DNA of 5,667 nt, taken from NCBI GenBank assembly GCA_020433785.1, contig JAGRCC010000454.1, positions 1-5,667 of the forward strand. The letters run 5' to 3'. Of the stretch, positions 1 to 5,667 are shown piece by piece. The stretch comes from Anaerolineae bacterium (lineage in GTDB: Bacteria > Chloroflexota > Anaerolineae > 4572-78 > J111). The notes under the pieces were generated by a model. It was not told the DNA's origin and did no database searches. It saw only the letters and a program-made list of their open reading frames with translations. Position 1 is the first letter of the stretch. The number at the start of each line of letters is the position of its first letter. The translations under genes and the position numbers were made by a program.

Positions 1-1404
1 TTTGCGTTCGGCCTCTTGGGCTTCGGCCAACTGCCGGGTCAAAGCCCGTAACTGCTCGCGCTGCTGCTTGACAGCTTCCAAAAGGTGATCTTTTTCATAT
101 TCGGCCTGTAAGCGGACAGTAATGTCTTGCCCGATAGCTAGTAAGCCTACCACATTACCATAAGGATCTTTCAGGGTCTTATCGTACCACTCAATTTGCC
201 GCTGTGCGCCATCTTTAGTGATGATCGGGCTGATGTTTCCCAACATTCGGGTATCATTGAGCGCATCTTTGAAAGTTAATCGCGCCTGTCCTTTATGCTC
301 ATCAGGCAAAAAACACTCAATCCAATCTTCGCCACAGACTTCAGCCAAGGCATAACCGGAAACCTGCTCCATATAACGATTAAAGCGCACGATACAACCT
401 TGGGTATCAAGCACTAAAATGATGACCTGGGCCGTTTCAATTAGCCCTTCGGCAAAGTCTCGTTCACGCTGCAAGGCTTCCTTCATGTCCTGCAGTTCGG
501 TAATATCCCGGTTCATGCCAACCAACCCCGTTAGATGACCCTGGGTGTCACGGAAAGGGATTTTGGTGGTTAAAACCCAGCGCCGGCTGCGCGACTCACG
601 ATCGAAAATGGGCTCGCGATGGCTGATTAGGGGTTGACCGGTTTTAAAGATGGTTTGTTCAGAGTCAAAATATTGGCCGGCCAGTTCCGGTGGGGAAAAC
701 TCAAATTCAGTCTTGCCAATGACTTCATCCTTTGAGGCCGCGCCAAGCTGGCGTCGAAGTGCTTCGTTAACCAGCAAATAGCGACTTTTGACGTCTTTGA
801 CATAGATGTAATCCGGAAGATTATCAATCAGAGTGAGCAGAAGATTTCGTTCGTCGTCCAACATCGCTTGCATCTGCTTGCTTTCGGTAATGTCGGTGCA
901 GGTGCCAATCCACTCCTCAATGGTGTTAGGATAGTTGAAAATAGGCACCCCTCGAACCCGAAAATCGCGATAGACGGCATCGTATCGCCGAATTCGAAAT
1001 TCAACCTCGAACGGTTTTTTTGCTTTGATGGCCTTCTGCCAAACTTGTTGTACGTGGGGAACATCTTCGGGGTGAAGCGTAGTGAGCCAGCCACGGCCTA
1101 GCAACGCTTCTTTGGTGCATCCGGTAAATTCCTGCCAGGTAGGGATTTCATCAACCACCAGCCCGGTGGCGTCTGCCCGCCACACAATTTGAGTGGTAGC
1201 TGTTACGAGTGACCGATAGCGCCGCTCGCTGACTCTTAGTTCGGCTTCGGTTTGGCGAACCATCTCTTGGGGCCGGATGAGCACGATCTGTTTATTCCCC
1301 AAGATGGTGGCGTCAATTTCGCCGTGTTGTAATGCTTCAATTATCGCTTCAGCCTTTGATAGCCGTAATGCCAGCTCATCGTAGCTGGGCTTGAAGTGTT
1401 CCAT
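1..1404 (-). CDS. Multi-PAS sensor histidine kinase, 3' end cut by window edge
   Basis: The frame is open from the ATG at 1404 to base 1, giving 468 residues with no stop. An N-terminal helical segment (about 1-60) contains the phrase EALQHGEIDA. Three PAS domains follow at about 60-177, 185-305 and 313-432, each ending in a DIT motif (TDITE, RDITE, QDITV). A coiled coil (433-460) leads to EAQEAERK, the usual lead-in to a HisKA_3 dimerisation and phosphoacceptor domain. The catalytic His and the ATPase domain would lie just beyond the left edge; the paralogue at 2310-3962 has this linker directly before its H-box. The predicted role is a cytoplasmic NarL/NarX-type (HPK7) kinase, since no membrane segment is visible. 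Its ligand is unknown. The start is supported by AGGTG six bases upstream, overlapping the stop of the kaiB-like gene only 9 bases away. The two genes are probably co-transcribed and translationally coupled. Confidence 0.88.
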   Translation of the reverse strand, partial: MEHFKPSYDELALRLSKAEAIIEALQHGEIDATILGNKQIVLIRPQEMVRQTEAELRVSERRYRSLVTATTQIVWRADATGLVVDEIPTWQEFTGCTKEALLGRGWLTTLHPEDVPHVQQVWQKAIKAKKPFEVEFRIRRYDAVYRDFRVRGVPIFNYPNTIEEWIGTCTDITESKQMQAMLDDERNLLLTLIDNLPDYIYVKDVKSRYLLVNEALRRQLGAASKDEVIGKTEFEFSPPELAGQYFDSEQTIFKTGQPLISHREPIFDRESRSRRWVLTTKIPFRDTQGHLTGLVGMNRDITELQDMKEALQRERDFAEGLIETAQVIILVLDTQGCIVRFNRYMEQVSGYALAEVCGEDWIECFLPDEHKGQARLTFKDALNDTRMLGNISPIITKDGAQRQIEWYDKTLKDPYGNVVGLLAIGQDITVRLQAEYEKDHLLEAVKQQREQLRALTRQLAEAQEAERK

Positions 1405-1413
1405 GGAGTACAC

Positions 1414-1707
1414 CTAACCATTTAGCCTCAATGCATCTAACACCCGTTGCGTATTGCTTAAATTTCCAATAATCGTAACCTCCGGCCTGGGAGCGACCAG
1501 AACTAACATTGGTGTGACCAATACGTGGTTTCTAACTGCAGCTTCAACATTCTCCAAAACATCGATGACCTCCAACTGGTGGCGCCCGTGGAGGTAGTTA
1601 TCGCAGATATTTTTAAGATTGACCTTGGCTAGATAGGAGTTTCGCTCATCGCCTGCTACAAATAAGCGAAGAATATAATTTGTCTCTGACTTATACGGCT
1701 CATTCAT
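1414..1707 (-). CDS. kaiB: KaiB-like circadian-clock family protein
   Basis: The product has 97 residues, and nearly all of it (from Y11) aligns without gaps to cyanobacterial KaiB as I remember that sequence. Landmarks are YILRLFVAG (11-19), NS (23-24), LEVIDVLEN (45-53), the VTP loop (64-66), and IIGNLSN (79-85). KaiB is a metamorphic protein that binds KaiC in a thioredoxin-like state; outside cyanobacteria, relatives act in stress or signalling roles often linked to kinases. Two positions stand out: A92 and R94 replace the Gly and Asp whose mutation to Ala and Arg locks KaiB in the fold-switched state. The acidic C-terminal tail of cyanobacterial KaiB is missing. I chose the ATG at 1707 because the KaiB domain begins there; a longer frame reaches a TTG at 1821 but adds 38 residues with no family resemblance. 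The Shine-Dalgarno signal is weak. The gene lies 9 bases upstream of the sensor kinase at 1-1404. The family call is firm; a clock role is not shown. Confidence 0.9.
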   Translation of the reverse strand: MNEPYKSETNYILRLFVAGDERNSYLAKVNLKNICDNYLHGRHQLEVIDVLENVEAAVRNHVLVTPMLVLVAPRPEVTIIGNLSNTQRVLDALRLNG

Positions 1708-1933
1708 CGACGTATTTCTGCCGGTATTTCTTTGATTATTTTGGTATATTAGGACTGCTATACCCCTAAGGCCCGGCCGCCATCCCGCAAAAAGCATATC
1801 ACTGCTTCTAATATTCGCCAAATTATTTGTACTTATCCCTGTTGGCGCCCTTCATGGCAAATAGGCTCCCATCAACAGTATAAAGTAAAATCCAGGCCTC
1901 ATGCGCTAGACATTTGTGGAGTATTTGTCCTGG

Positions 1934-1949
1934 TCAACTATCTAGTTGA
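1934..1949. promoter_or_regulatory. Perfect inverted repeat, candidate operator of the kaiB-like operon
   Basis: TCAACTA and TAGTTGA form a perfect 7-base inverted repeat around a TC centre, about 230 bases upstream of the kaiB-like start. On the minus strand its right arm runs into TTGACC (1937-1932), a plausible -35 hexamer. The best -10-like sequences at 16-18 base spacing (AAATGT, AATGTC) are poor. The size and symmetry suit a dimeric repressor or activator site, but this is inference from symmetry and position only. Confidence 0.3.
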
Positions 1950-1997
1950 ATTAAGGGGTGGGTTTTACGGGCTGAGGGCTTTCATTTTTTCCCCATA

Positions 1998-2034
1998 TAA
2001 AAATCTCCCCAGACGTTCCGCACATCTGGGGAGA
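1998..2034 (-). terminator. Rho-independent terminator of the first operon
   Basis: TCTCCCCAGA at 2004-2013 pairs perfectly with TCTGGGGAGA at 2025-2034, giving a 10-base-pair stem with an 11-base loop. On the minus strand the hairpin is followed at once by TTTTT (2003-1999). The plus side has no T-run, so it acts in the minus direction. It lies about 275 bases after the stop of the 550-residue kinase and before the kaiB-like leader, separating the two units. Confidence 0.85.
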
Positions 2035-2064
2035 CAGTAACAAATAGGGAGAGATACGCTTGGC

Positions 2065-2148
2065 TTACTTCACCAACCATGCTTTACAGAACATGGTCAG
2101 CAGCCACACAGCATAAGGTGGGGCCTCATGACATGCACGTTGAATCAT
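2065..2148 (-). other. Possible 27-codon small ORF behind a strong Shine-Dalgarno sequence
   Basis: An ATG at 2148 opens a 27-codon frame ending in TAA at 2065, about 30 bases before the terminator hairpin. The peptide has a hydrophobic middle (YAVWLLTMF) and no family I recognise. Upstream, GGAGGTGG (2175-2168) is the strongest ribosome-binding sequence in the intergenic region. It is correctly spaced for an ATG at 2166, which reads only four codons (MISR) before TGA at 2154-2152. The 27-codon frame continues in that same frame after the stop, so it would need re-initiation. A third overlapping ATG at 2155 reads nine codons. It could be a small gene broken by a stop, a leader peptide arrangement, or chance; chance is quite possible for a frame this short. 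Confidence 0.2.
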
Positions 2149-2309
2149 TATTCATCGGCTTATCATTCCACCTCCAACCCTTACAAAAATAGGATACTGC
2201 AAAAATCTGAAGGAAACAACGGTCAGTTGAAGGGACATTTCACTAGCCGAATGATTAGTTTTTTACCTGGACAGGTAGCTAAGGGGCTAAAACGAACGAA
2301 TTTGTCGGG

Positions 2310-3962
2310 CTATCGCGGTACCTCAACCACAACGCGAGTACCCTGCGCCGGCTCCGACTCGATGCGCCAACTGCCGCCGATGGCCTCCGCTCGCTCCTTC
2401 ATCGTTAGCAGCCCCCAACTCAATGCGGCGACTGGCCCTTCAAGATCAAACCCCAAGCCGTCGTCAACCACCACCATGCGGACCAGCTTCTCTTCTGTTT
2501 CTAACATCACGTTCACCTTTCGGGCTTGGGCATGTTTAGCGGCGTTCAACAGCGCCTCCTGAGCAATTCGAAACAGGGTATGCTCGTTAGCCGGAGCTAA
2601 TCGCGGGGTAGGTTCTTGACCTTTGACGGTAAACTTAAACTTTCCCTGGCGGGCCAGTTGTTTGCCGTACCAGCGGATGGCAGCCACCAGTCCGTAATCG
2701 TCCAGCACCGGCGGCCGCAAATCGGCCATAACATCTTGAATACATTCGGCGGTTTGCTCCAGTAAAGCAATCGAGTCATCGATCAATGACATCGTAGTTT
2801 CCAGCGACTGAGGCGGACCATTTTTGATGCGGGTTCGGACCGCACTCAGATTGAGATTGAGGGCGCTTAAACTTTGGCCGACTTGATCATGCAGTTCGCG
2901 GGCTAGATTTTTTCGTTCCGTTTCTTGAGCTTCGGCCAACCGGCCGGTTAAGGCGCGAAGTTGTTGGCGCTGCCGGCTAATCTCTTTAATCAAATGTTCC
3001 TTTTCCAGTTCAATTTTCTTTCGTTCGGTGATATCCCGGCTGATCCCAACCACACCTATCACCTCGCCCGCTTCATTCCTCATCGGGATTTTAGTCGTTA
3101 ACACCCATCTATGGGTGCCCGCGGCGTCGATATGCGGCTCTTCTTTGTCAATCAGCGGTTGCCCCTCCGTAAAAATCGTTTGCTCGTCGCTGTAGTATGC
3201 CGCCGCGAATTCAGCCGGGTAGTAATCGAAATCGGTTTTTCCCACTACGTCATCGGGTGACTCTGCCCCCAAGATTTGGGCTGAAGCCTGGTTCGTCACG
3301 ATAAAGCGGCTCTGCCTATCCTTGAAGTAAATATAATCCGGTAGGTTATCAATAAGCGTGCGGAGCAAATTATGTTCTCGCAGGAGCAGCTCTTCGGCCA
3401 ATTTCCGGTCGGAAATGTCGATGTGAATCGCCACTGCCCCCTCATAATCCCCGGTTAACGGTGCGGCTTGCAGAATATACCAGGCTTGTTTGGTCGGCGA
3501 GTGACATGGGTACTCCAGCGTAAAATAAGCCTCATCTCCGGCTAAAACAGATTGAATACCCGTCAGCGCTTCAGCGGCTTTGCGGCTGCCCCGGCTCACC
3601 GCCATACGGCAGACGCTGAGGTAATTGATGCCGACACCGGTATGAGCTAGGGTAGGGTCGCCGTTGTTCTGCGCAAACTGCTTCCAGGCGTCATTGACCA
3701 GAATAATGTTGCCGTCTTTATCCAACACGGCAACATGGGCCTTGATACCATCCAGAAGCGCTTGATTAAAATTTTCACTGACCGCCAGAGGATGGTGGCT
3801 CTGGCGGCGAATGTCCGTATAAATATGTTGAAACTCCCTTAGAGCGGTCGATATTTCCTCAGCCTCCTGCCTAGAGTTGGCTAAGGCATTGGATGCCTCC
3901 TGTAGTTGGCTTAACCGCCGAAAGATGCTCTCAAGCTGCTGGTCGAGCACCTCATCATTCAT
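2310..3962 (-). CDS. PAS-PAS sensor histidine kinase, NarL/NarX type (HisKA_3)
   Basis: This complete 550-residue cytoplasmic kinase has no membrane segment. An N-terminal coiled coil (about 1-55) is followed by a PAS domain (about 62-186) with VAVLDKDGNIILVN, a NYLSVC motif and YPCHSP (151-156). A second PAS domain (193-314) carries LIDNLPDYIYFKD and ends in RDITERK. A coiled coil (315-345) leads to the HisKA_3 domain, with the H-box ARELHDQVGQ and likely phosphoacceptor H358. The HATPase domain shows an N-box (FRIAQEALLNAAKHA, N473), a G1 box DDGLGFD (500-506) and a G2 region GLLTMKERAEAIGG (517-530). All key residues look intact. Kinases of this class phosphorylate LuxR/NarL-type response regulators; none is in the window. 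The start has AGGAG seven bases upstream. The gene follows the duplicated unknown protein by 22 bases, so the two are probably co-transcribed. It is a paralogue of the kinase at 1-1404. Confidence 0.95.
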   Translation of the reverse strand: MNDEVLDQQLESIFRRLSQLQEASNALANSRQEAEEISTALREFQHIYTDIRRQSHHPLAVSENFNQALLDGIKAHVAVLDKDGNIILVNDAWKQFAQNNGDPTLAHTGVGINYLSVCRMAVSRGSRKAAEALTGIQSVLAGDEAYFTLEYPCHSPTKQAWYILQAAPLTGDYEGAVAIHIDISDRKLAEELLLREHNLLRTLIDNLPDYIYFKDRQSRFIVTNQASAQILGAESPDDVVGKTDFDYYPAEFAAAYYSDEQTIFTEGQPLIDKEEPHIDAAGTHRWVLTTKIPMRNEAGEVIGVVGISRDITERKKIELEKEHLIKEISRQRQQLRALTGRLAEAQETERKNLARELHDQVGQSLSALNLNLSAVRTRIKNGPPQSLETTMSLIDDSIALLEQTAECIQDVMADLRPPVLDDYGLVAAIRWYGKQLARQGKFKFTVKGQEPTPRLAPANEHTLFRIAQEALLNAAKHAQARKVNVMLETEEKLVRMVVVDDGLGFDLEGPVAALSWGLLTMKERAEAIGGSWRIESEPAQGTRVVVEVPR

Positions 3963-3984
3963 TAGTTCTCTCCTGGCATAGGTT

Positions 3985-4695
3985 TTATCTGATGACTACC
4001 CGTGGCTGAAGTTCAAATTCGAGACCGGCCAATAAGTCGGCCCAATTTCGTCGGGTGCGAATCAGGGGCGCGGCGGCCACTTTCCGCTCCGGCATCAGCT
4101 GGTGCAAATCGTATGTGCCCGGCTCCAAAGCGTGTACCCGACTGCCGGCGGCGACGCCTTCTCTCAGTATAACGCGATCGCCCGTTTGGTAAGTCGGCCC
4201 CGGCTCAATGGCGATCACCGCCACTTTGTGAGCAAAGTGAAATCGATTCAAATCCACCGGTCGTGTCTGGCTTGGATATTCCCAATCATAAAATAGCAGC
4301 GACGGCAACCGCTGCTCAGCATCCTTAAAAAGGCTAACGCGCAGCCGATAACCGCTGTCCGGATTAGGGCTAGTCACAATTAACACGGCGGCTGTCCGGT
4401 TTTCAGTGGTAGGGGCCTCATCGTATAGTTGATTGAGATCGACATCATCAGCAATAATCGGATCGATTGCCACCGTATCCGTATGGGGTTGCCCCACTTC
4501 CCGCATAAGACGAATGTGGTCCCCGGTGCGATACTCGTCGCCCGGTTTAACCACCACCCGAACCGCTCTGTCGGCCAATTCATGGTGCATCAAATTGTGA
4601 AAATATTGACGCTGGTTCACATCACGATCGTCCAGCGTGTAGCAAGGAAACTGCGCGTGTGGCTGATCATACAGTTCAACATATAAGTGAGTCAT
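3985..4695 (-). CDS. Unrecognised protein made of two tandem repeats
   Basis: I do not recognise this 236-residue protein. It contains an internal duplication. In the first unit (about 4-90), KPGDEYRTGD (50-59) is followed by DLNQL (86-90). In the second (about 118-200), EPGPTYQTGD (164-173) is followed by DLHQL (196-200). The stretches before the two PG motifs align without gaps over 49 residues, though only weakly (9 identities by eye). Alternating hydrophobic residues suggest a mainly beta fold. There is no signal peptide, membrane segment or obvious catalytic motif, so it is probably a soluble cytoplasmic protein. A basic, Arg-rich tail follows the second repeat. Three candidate starts lie in a row: TTG 4701, ATG 4698 and ATG 4695. 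The sequence GGGAGG ends at 4702, so only ATG 4695 has normal spacing (6 bases), and I use it. The gene lies 38 bases after the MEMO-AMMECR1 fusion and 22 before the kinase, suggesting a shared operon. Confidence 0.8.
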   Translation of the reverse strand: MTHLYVELYDQPHAQFPCYTLDDRDVNQRQYFHNLMHHELADRAVRVVVKPGDEYRTGDHIRLMREVGQPHTDTVAIDPIIADDVDLNQLYDEAPTTENRTAAVLIVTSPNPDSGYRLRVSLFKDAEQRLPSLLFYDWEYPSQTRPVDLNRFHFAHKVAVIAIEPGPTYQTGDRVILREGVAAGSRVHALEPGTYDLHQLMPERKVAAAPLIRTRRNWADLLAGLEFELQPRVVIR

Positions 4696-4708
4696 CATCA
4701 ACCTCCCT

Positions 4709-4724
4709 GAGCCGTCGTTGGCTC
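4709..4724 (-). promoter_or_regulatory. Short hairpin directly before a ribosome binding site
   Basis: GAGCC and GGCTC form a 5-base-pair stem with a 6-base loop in the short gap between the MEMO-AMMECR1 stop and the duplicated-protein start. On the minus strand it ends one base before GGGAGG (4707-4702). It lacks a T-run, so it is not a terminator. It could modulate translation or stabilise the processed downstream message; that is inference. Confidence 0.25.
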
Positions 4725-4733
4725 TGCTATATT

Positions 4734-5667
4734 TTATTTTTGCTCTTTAAATTTTAAGGTCGTAAAGCGATATAAAGCGGCCCCGGCCTGCCAGGCCTGA
4801 GGGGGCAACTGCGCTTTGCGACACAATTGCTCCAAAAACGTTTGGCGATCCCAACCGGCGTGCCCGGCCACTTCCGGCAGAAGTAACCCCCGCCGTTCAC
4901 CCTGGCTAATGAGCAAGCCGTGGCGTCCGATCTCGATCTCCTCTGTCCGGGTAATCCGCCGCAAGGGGGACATGATCGAAATTTCAATGACGATATCGTC
5001 CAACGCTTCAAGCGTGACCGGCGGCAGGCGCGGATCGGCTGTGGCGGCACTGATAGCCGTATTATGAACCACTCGATATAAGGGCAGATCGGCGGAAACG
5101 TGGCCCATACAGCCTCTCAGCTTCAGGTTGGTCTCAGCCACATTTTGAGGAATGCCGGGTGGTTCGAGGCGGTCAACTGCGCGCTGATCGGGGCTGCGAA
5201 GCGTGACAAACGCGCCGGCCCGCCGCAGTAAAATCGGATCAACCGGGTGTATGTCAGCGACCGCGGTCGATTGAAGATAATCGGCGATTGAGCGGCGGGC
5301 CAGTTGCAGCAGGGTTTGCTGCTGCTCAGAGGTCAGCGTCAATGGCTGGTAGCGCCACAGCATCACGGCCCCATAACCCACCACCTTATCCGCGCTGCCT
5401 CGCGGCGAGTAACCGGAATTAGCATATTGGATCACCGTGGTCGTATCGGCCCCCAACCCGGCGGCAACGCCCATCGTAACCAGAATCGGCCCCAGGCCAC
5501 AGGCGCAGGTTTTTAGGTTGGGTACACCTTCGGCCATCAACCGGGCGATAACAGCGCGAACCTCGGCCGGCCGGCCGGTTTCGATGGCCGCCAGCGTAGT
5601 TTGATCCACATTCAGGGCGTCTTCAAATTTGGGATAATGGGCCAGATCGGACGAGGCAATCACCACC
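4734..5667 (-). CDS. MEMO1-AMMECR1 fusion (AmmeMemoRadiSam system proteins B and A), 5' end cut
   Basis: The frame runs off the right edge; 310 residues are visible, numbered here from the GTG at 5666, which is an internal Val codon. Residues 1-106 are the C-terminal part of a MEMO1 domain, a LigB-dioxygenase-like fold, with VIASSDLAHY (2-11), ACGLGPI (55-61; C56 matches the conserved metal-site Cys of the family) and DKVVGYGAVM (93-102). From about 110 to the end is an AMMECR1 domain, with GAFVTL (151-156), the signature LRGCMG (183-188), AISAATADPRLPP (204-216) and LLLPEVAGHAGWD (261-273). These domains define AmmeMemoRadiSam proteins B and A, usually found with a radical SAM partner; the chemistry of the bacterial set is not firmly established. 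A radical SAM gene could lie off the right edge. The spacer between GAFVTL and LRGCMG is 26 residues, where I recall about five in typical family members. The stop is TAA at 4736-4734. Confidence 0.92.
   Translation of the reverse strand, partial: VVIASSDLAHYPKFEDALNVDQTTLAAIETGRPAEVRAVIARLMAEGVPNLKTCACGLGPILVTMGVAAGLGADTTTVIQYANSGYSPRGSADKVVGYGAVMLWRYQPLTLTSEQQQTLLQLARRSIADYLQSTAVADIHPVDPILLRRAGAFVTLRSPDQRAVDRLEPPGIPQNVAETNLKLRGCMGHVSADLPLYRVVHNTAISAATADPRLPPVTLEALDDIVIEISIMSPLRRITRTEEIEIGRHGLLISQGERRGLLLPEVAGHAGWDRQTFLEQLCRKAQLPPQAWQAGAALYRFTTLKFKEQK

Larger units (their letters stand above)
1708..2309. other. Intergenic region between the two transcription units
   Basis: This stretch of about 600 bases holds no gene I can recognise. 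The part nearer the upstream kinase (2035-2309) contains a strong Shine-Dalgarno sequence with mini-ORFs and ends at the intrinsic terminator (1998-2034). The remainder (1708-1997) must hold the promoter and 5' leader of the kaiB-like operon. It contains a 16-base palindrome at 1934-1949 overlapping a TTGACC hexamer, but I see no good -10 box at the right spacing from it. A TATACT hexamer (minus strand, about 1880) also lacks a convincing -35 partner. No tRNA, CRISPR or insertion-sequence ends were seen. Confidence 0.6.

Noticed and set aside
868..1101. Plus-strand open frame inside the left kinase
   Set aside because: It is fully antisense to the first PAS domain of a frame that stays open for 468 codons with clear domain motifs.
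1708..1821. N-terminal extension of the KaiB-like protein from a TTG start
   Set aside because: The extra 38 residues have no likeness to KaiB, which normally begins just before the YxLxLxVAG strand. The ATG at 1707 gives the expected family length.
2076..2097. ACCATG/CATGGT inverted repeat with a 10-base loop
   Set aside because: The stem is only six base pairs, the loop is long, and no T-run follows on either strand. It is weak as a terminator or operator.
2152..2166. Selenocysteine or other recoding of the in-frame TGA
   Set aside because: I see no convincing SECIS-like hairpin right after the TGA, and TGA is not needed as a sense codon in any gene here. Re-initiation, decay or chance are simpler.
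2264..2277. TACCTG/CAGGTA inverted repeat just after the kinase stop
   Set aside because: A 2-base loop is too tight for a stable RNA hairpin, and on the minus strand it is followed by an A-run, not a T-run. The proper terminator is at 1998-2034.
2128..2562. Plus-strand 144-codon open frame
   Set aside because: More than half of it is antisense to the well-supported ATPase domain of the 550-residue kinase. The rest has no recognisable family, and its low-complexity Ser/Thr/Pro-rich product is typical of a shadow frame.
5565..5578. Repetitive GGCC string
   Set aside because: It lies inside the MEMO domain and simply encodes Gly-Arg-Pro-Ala with GC-rich codons; the reading frame is intact and nothing suggests a separate element.

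Overview
All recognisable genes in this window lie on the minus strand, so transcription runs from right to left. Base composition is moderate, with no sign of extreme GC or AT bias. The gene set is a MEMO1-AMMECR1 fusion, multi-PAS NarL/NarX-type histidine kinases and a stand-alone KaiB-like protein outside a kaiABC cluster. This suggests a free-living environmental bacterium with heavy sensory investment. A member of Chloroflexota (Anaerolineae-like) would fit, but that is a guess from gene style, not a proof.

Reading in the direction of transcription, the first unit holds three genes. The 3' part of a MEMO1-AMMECR1 fusion gene (4734 to beyond the right edge) is followed by an unrecognised protein built from two copies of a roughly 90-residue unit (3985-4695). 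After 22 bases comes a complete 550-residue PAS-PAS-HisKA_3-HATPase_c sensor kinase (2310-3962). The close spacing suggests one operon. It ends at a clear intrinsic terminator (1998-2034), about 275 bases after the kinase stop. That 275-base stretch contains a strong Shine-Dalgarno sequence followed by mini-ORFs of uncertain meaning.

The second unit begins after the terminator with a leader of about 290 bases containing a 16-base palindrome. It then encodes a 97-residue KaiB-like protein (1414-1707) and, 9 bases later, a second sensor kinase with three PAS domains (1-1404). That kinase is cut by the left edge exactly where its phosphoacceptor domain begins. The two kinases are paralogues: they share one PAS domain that is more than half identical, and the same linker ahead of the catalytic core.

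The most interesting point is the KaiB-like protein. It aligns without gaps to cyanobacterial KaiB, and at the two positions where G-to-A and D-to-R substitutions are known to lock KaiB into its thioredoxin-like, KaiC-binding fold it naturally carries Ala and Arg. It sits directly ahead of a histidine kinase. This resembles a split version of SasA, in which a thioredoxin-like KaiB-related domain is fused to a kinase. The second curiosity is the duplicated unknown protein placed between the MEMO-AMMECR1 fusion and the first kinase. No kaiC, response regulator or radical SAM gene is visible in the window.
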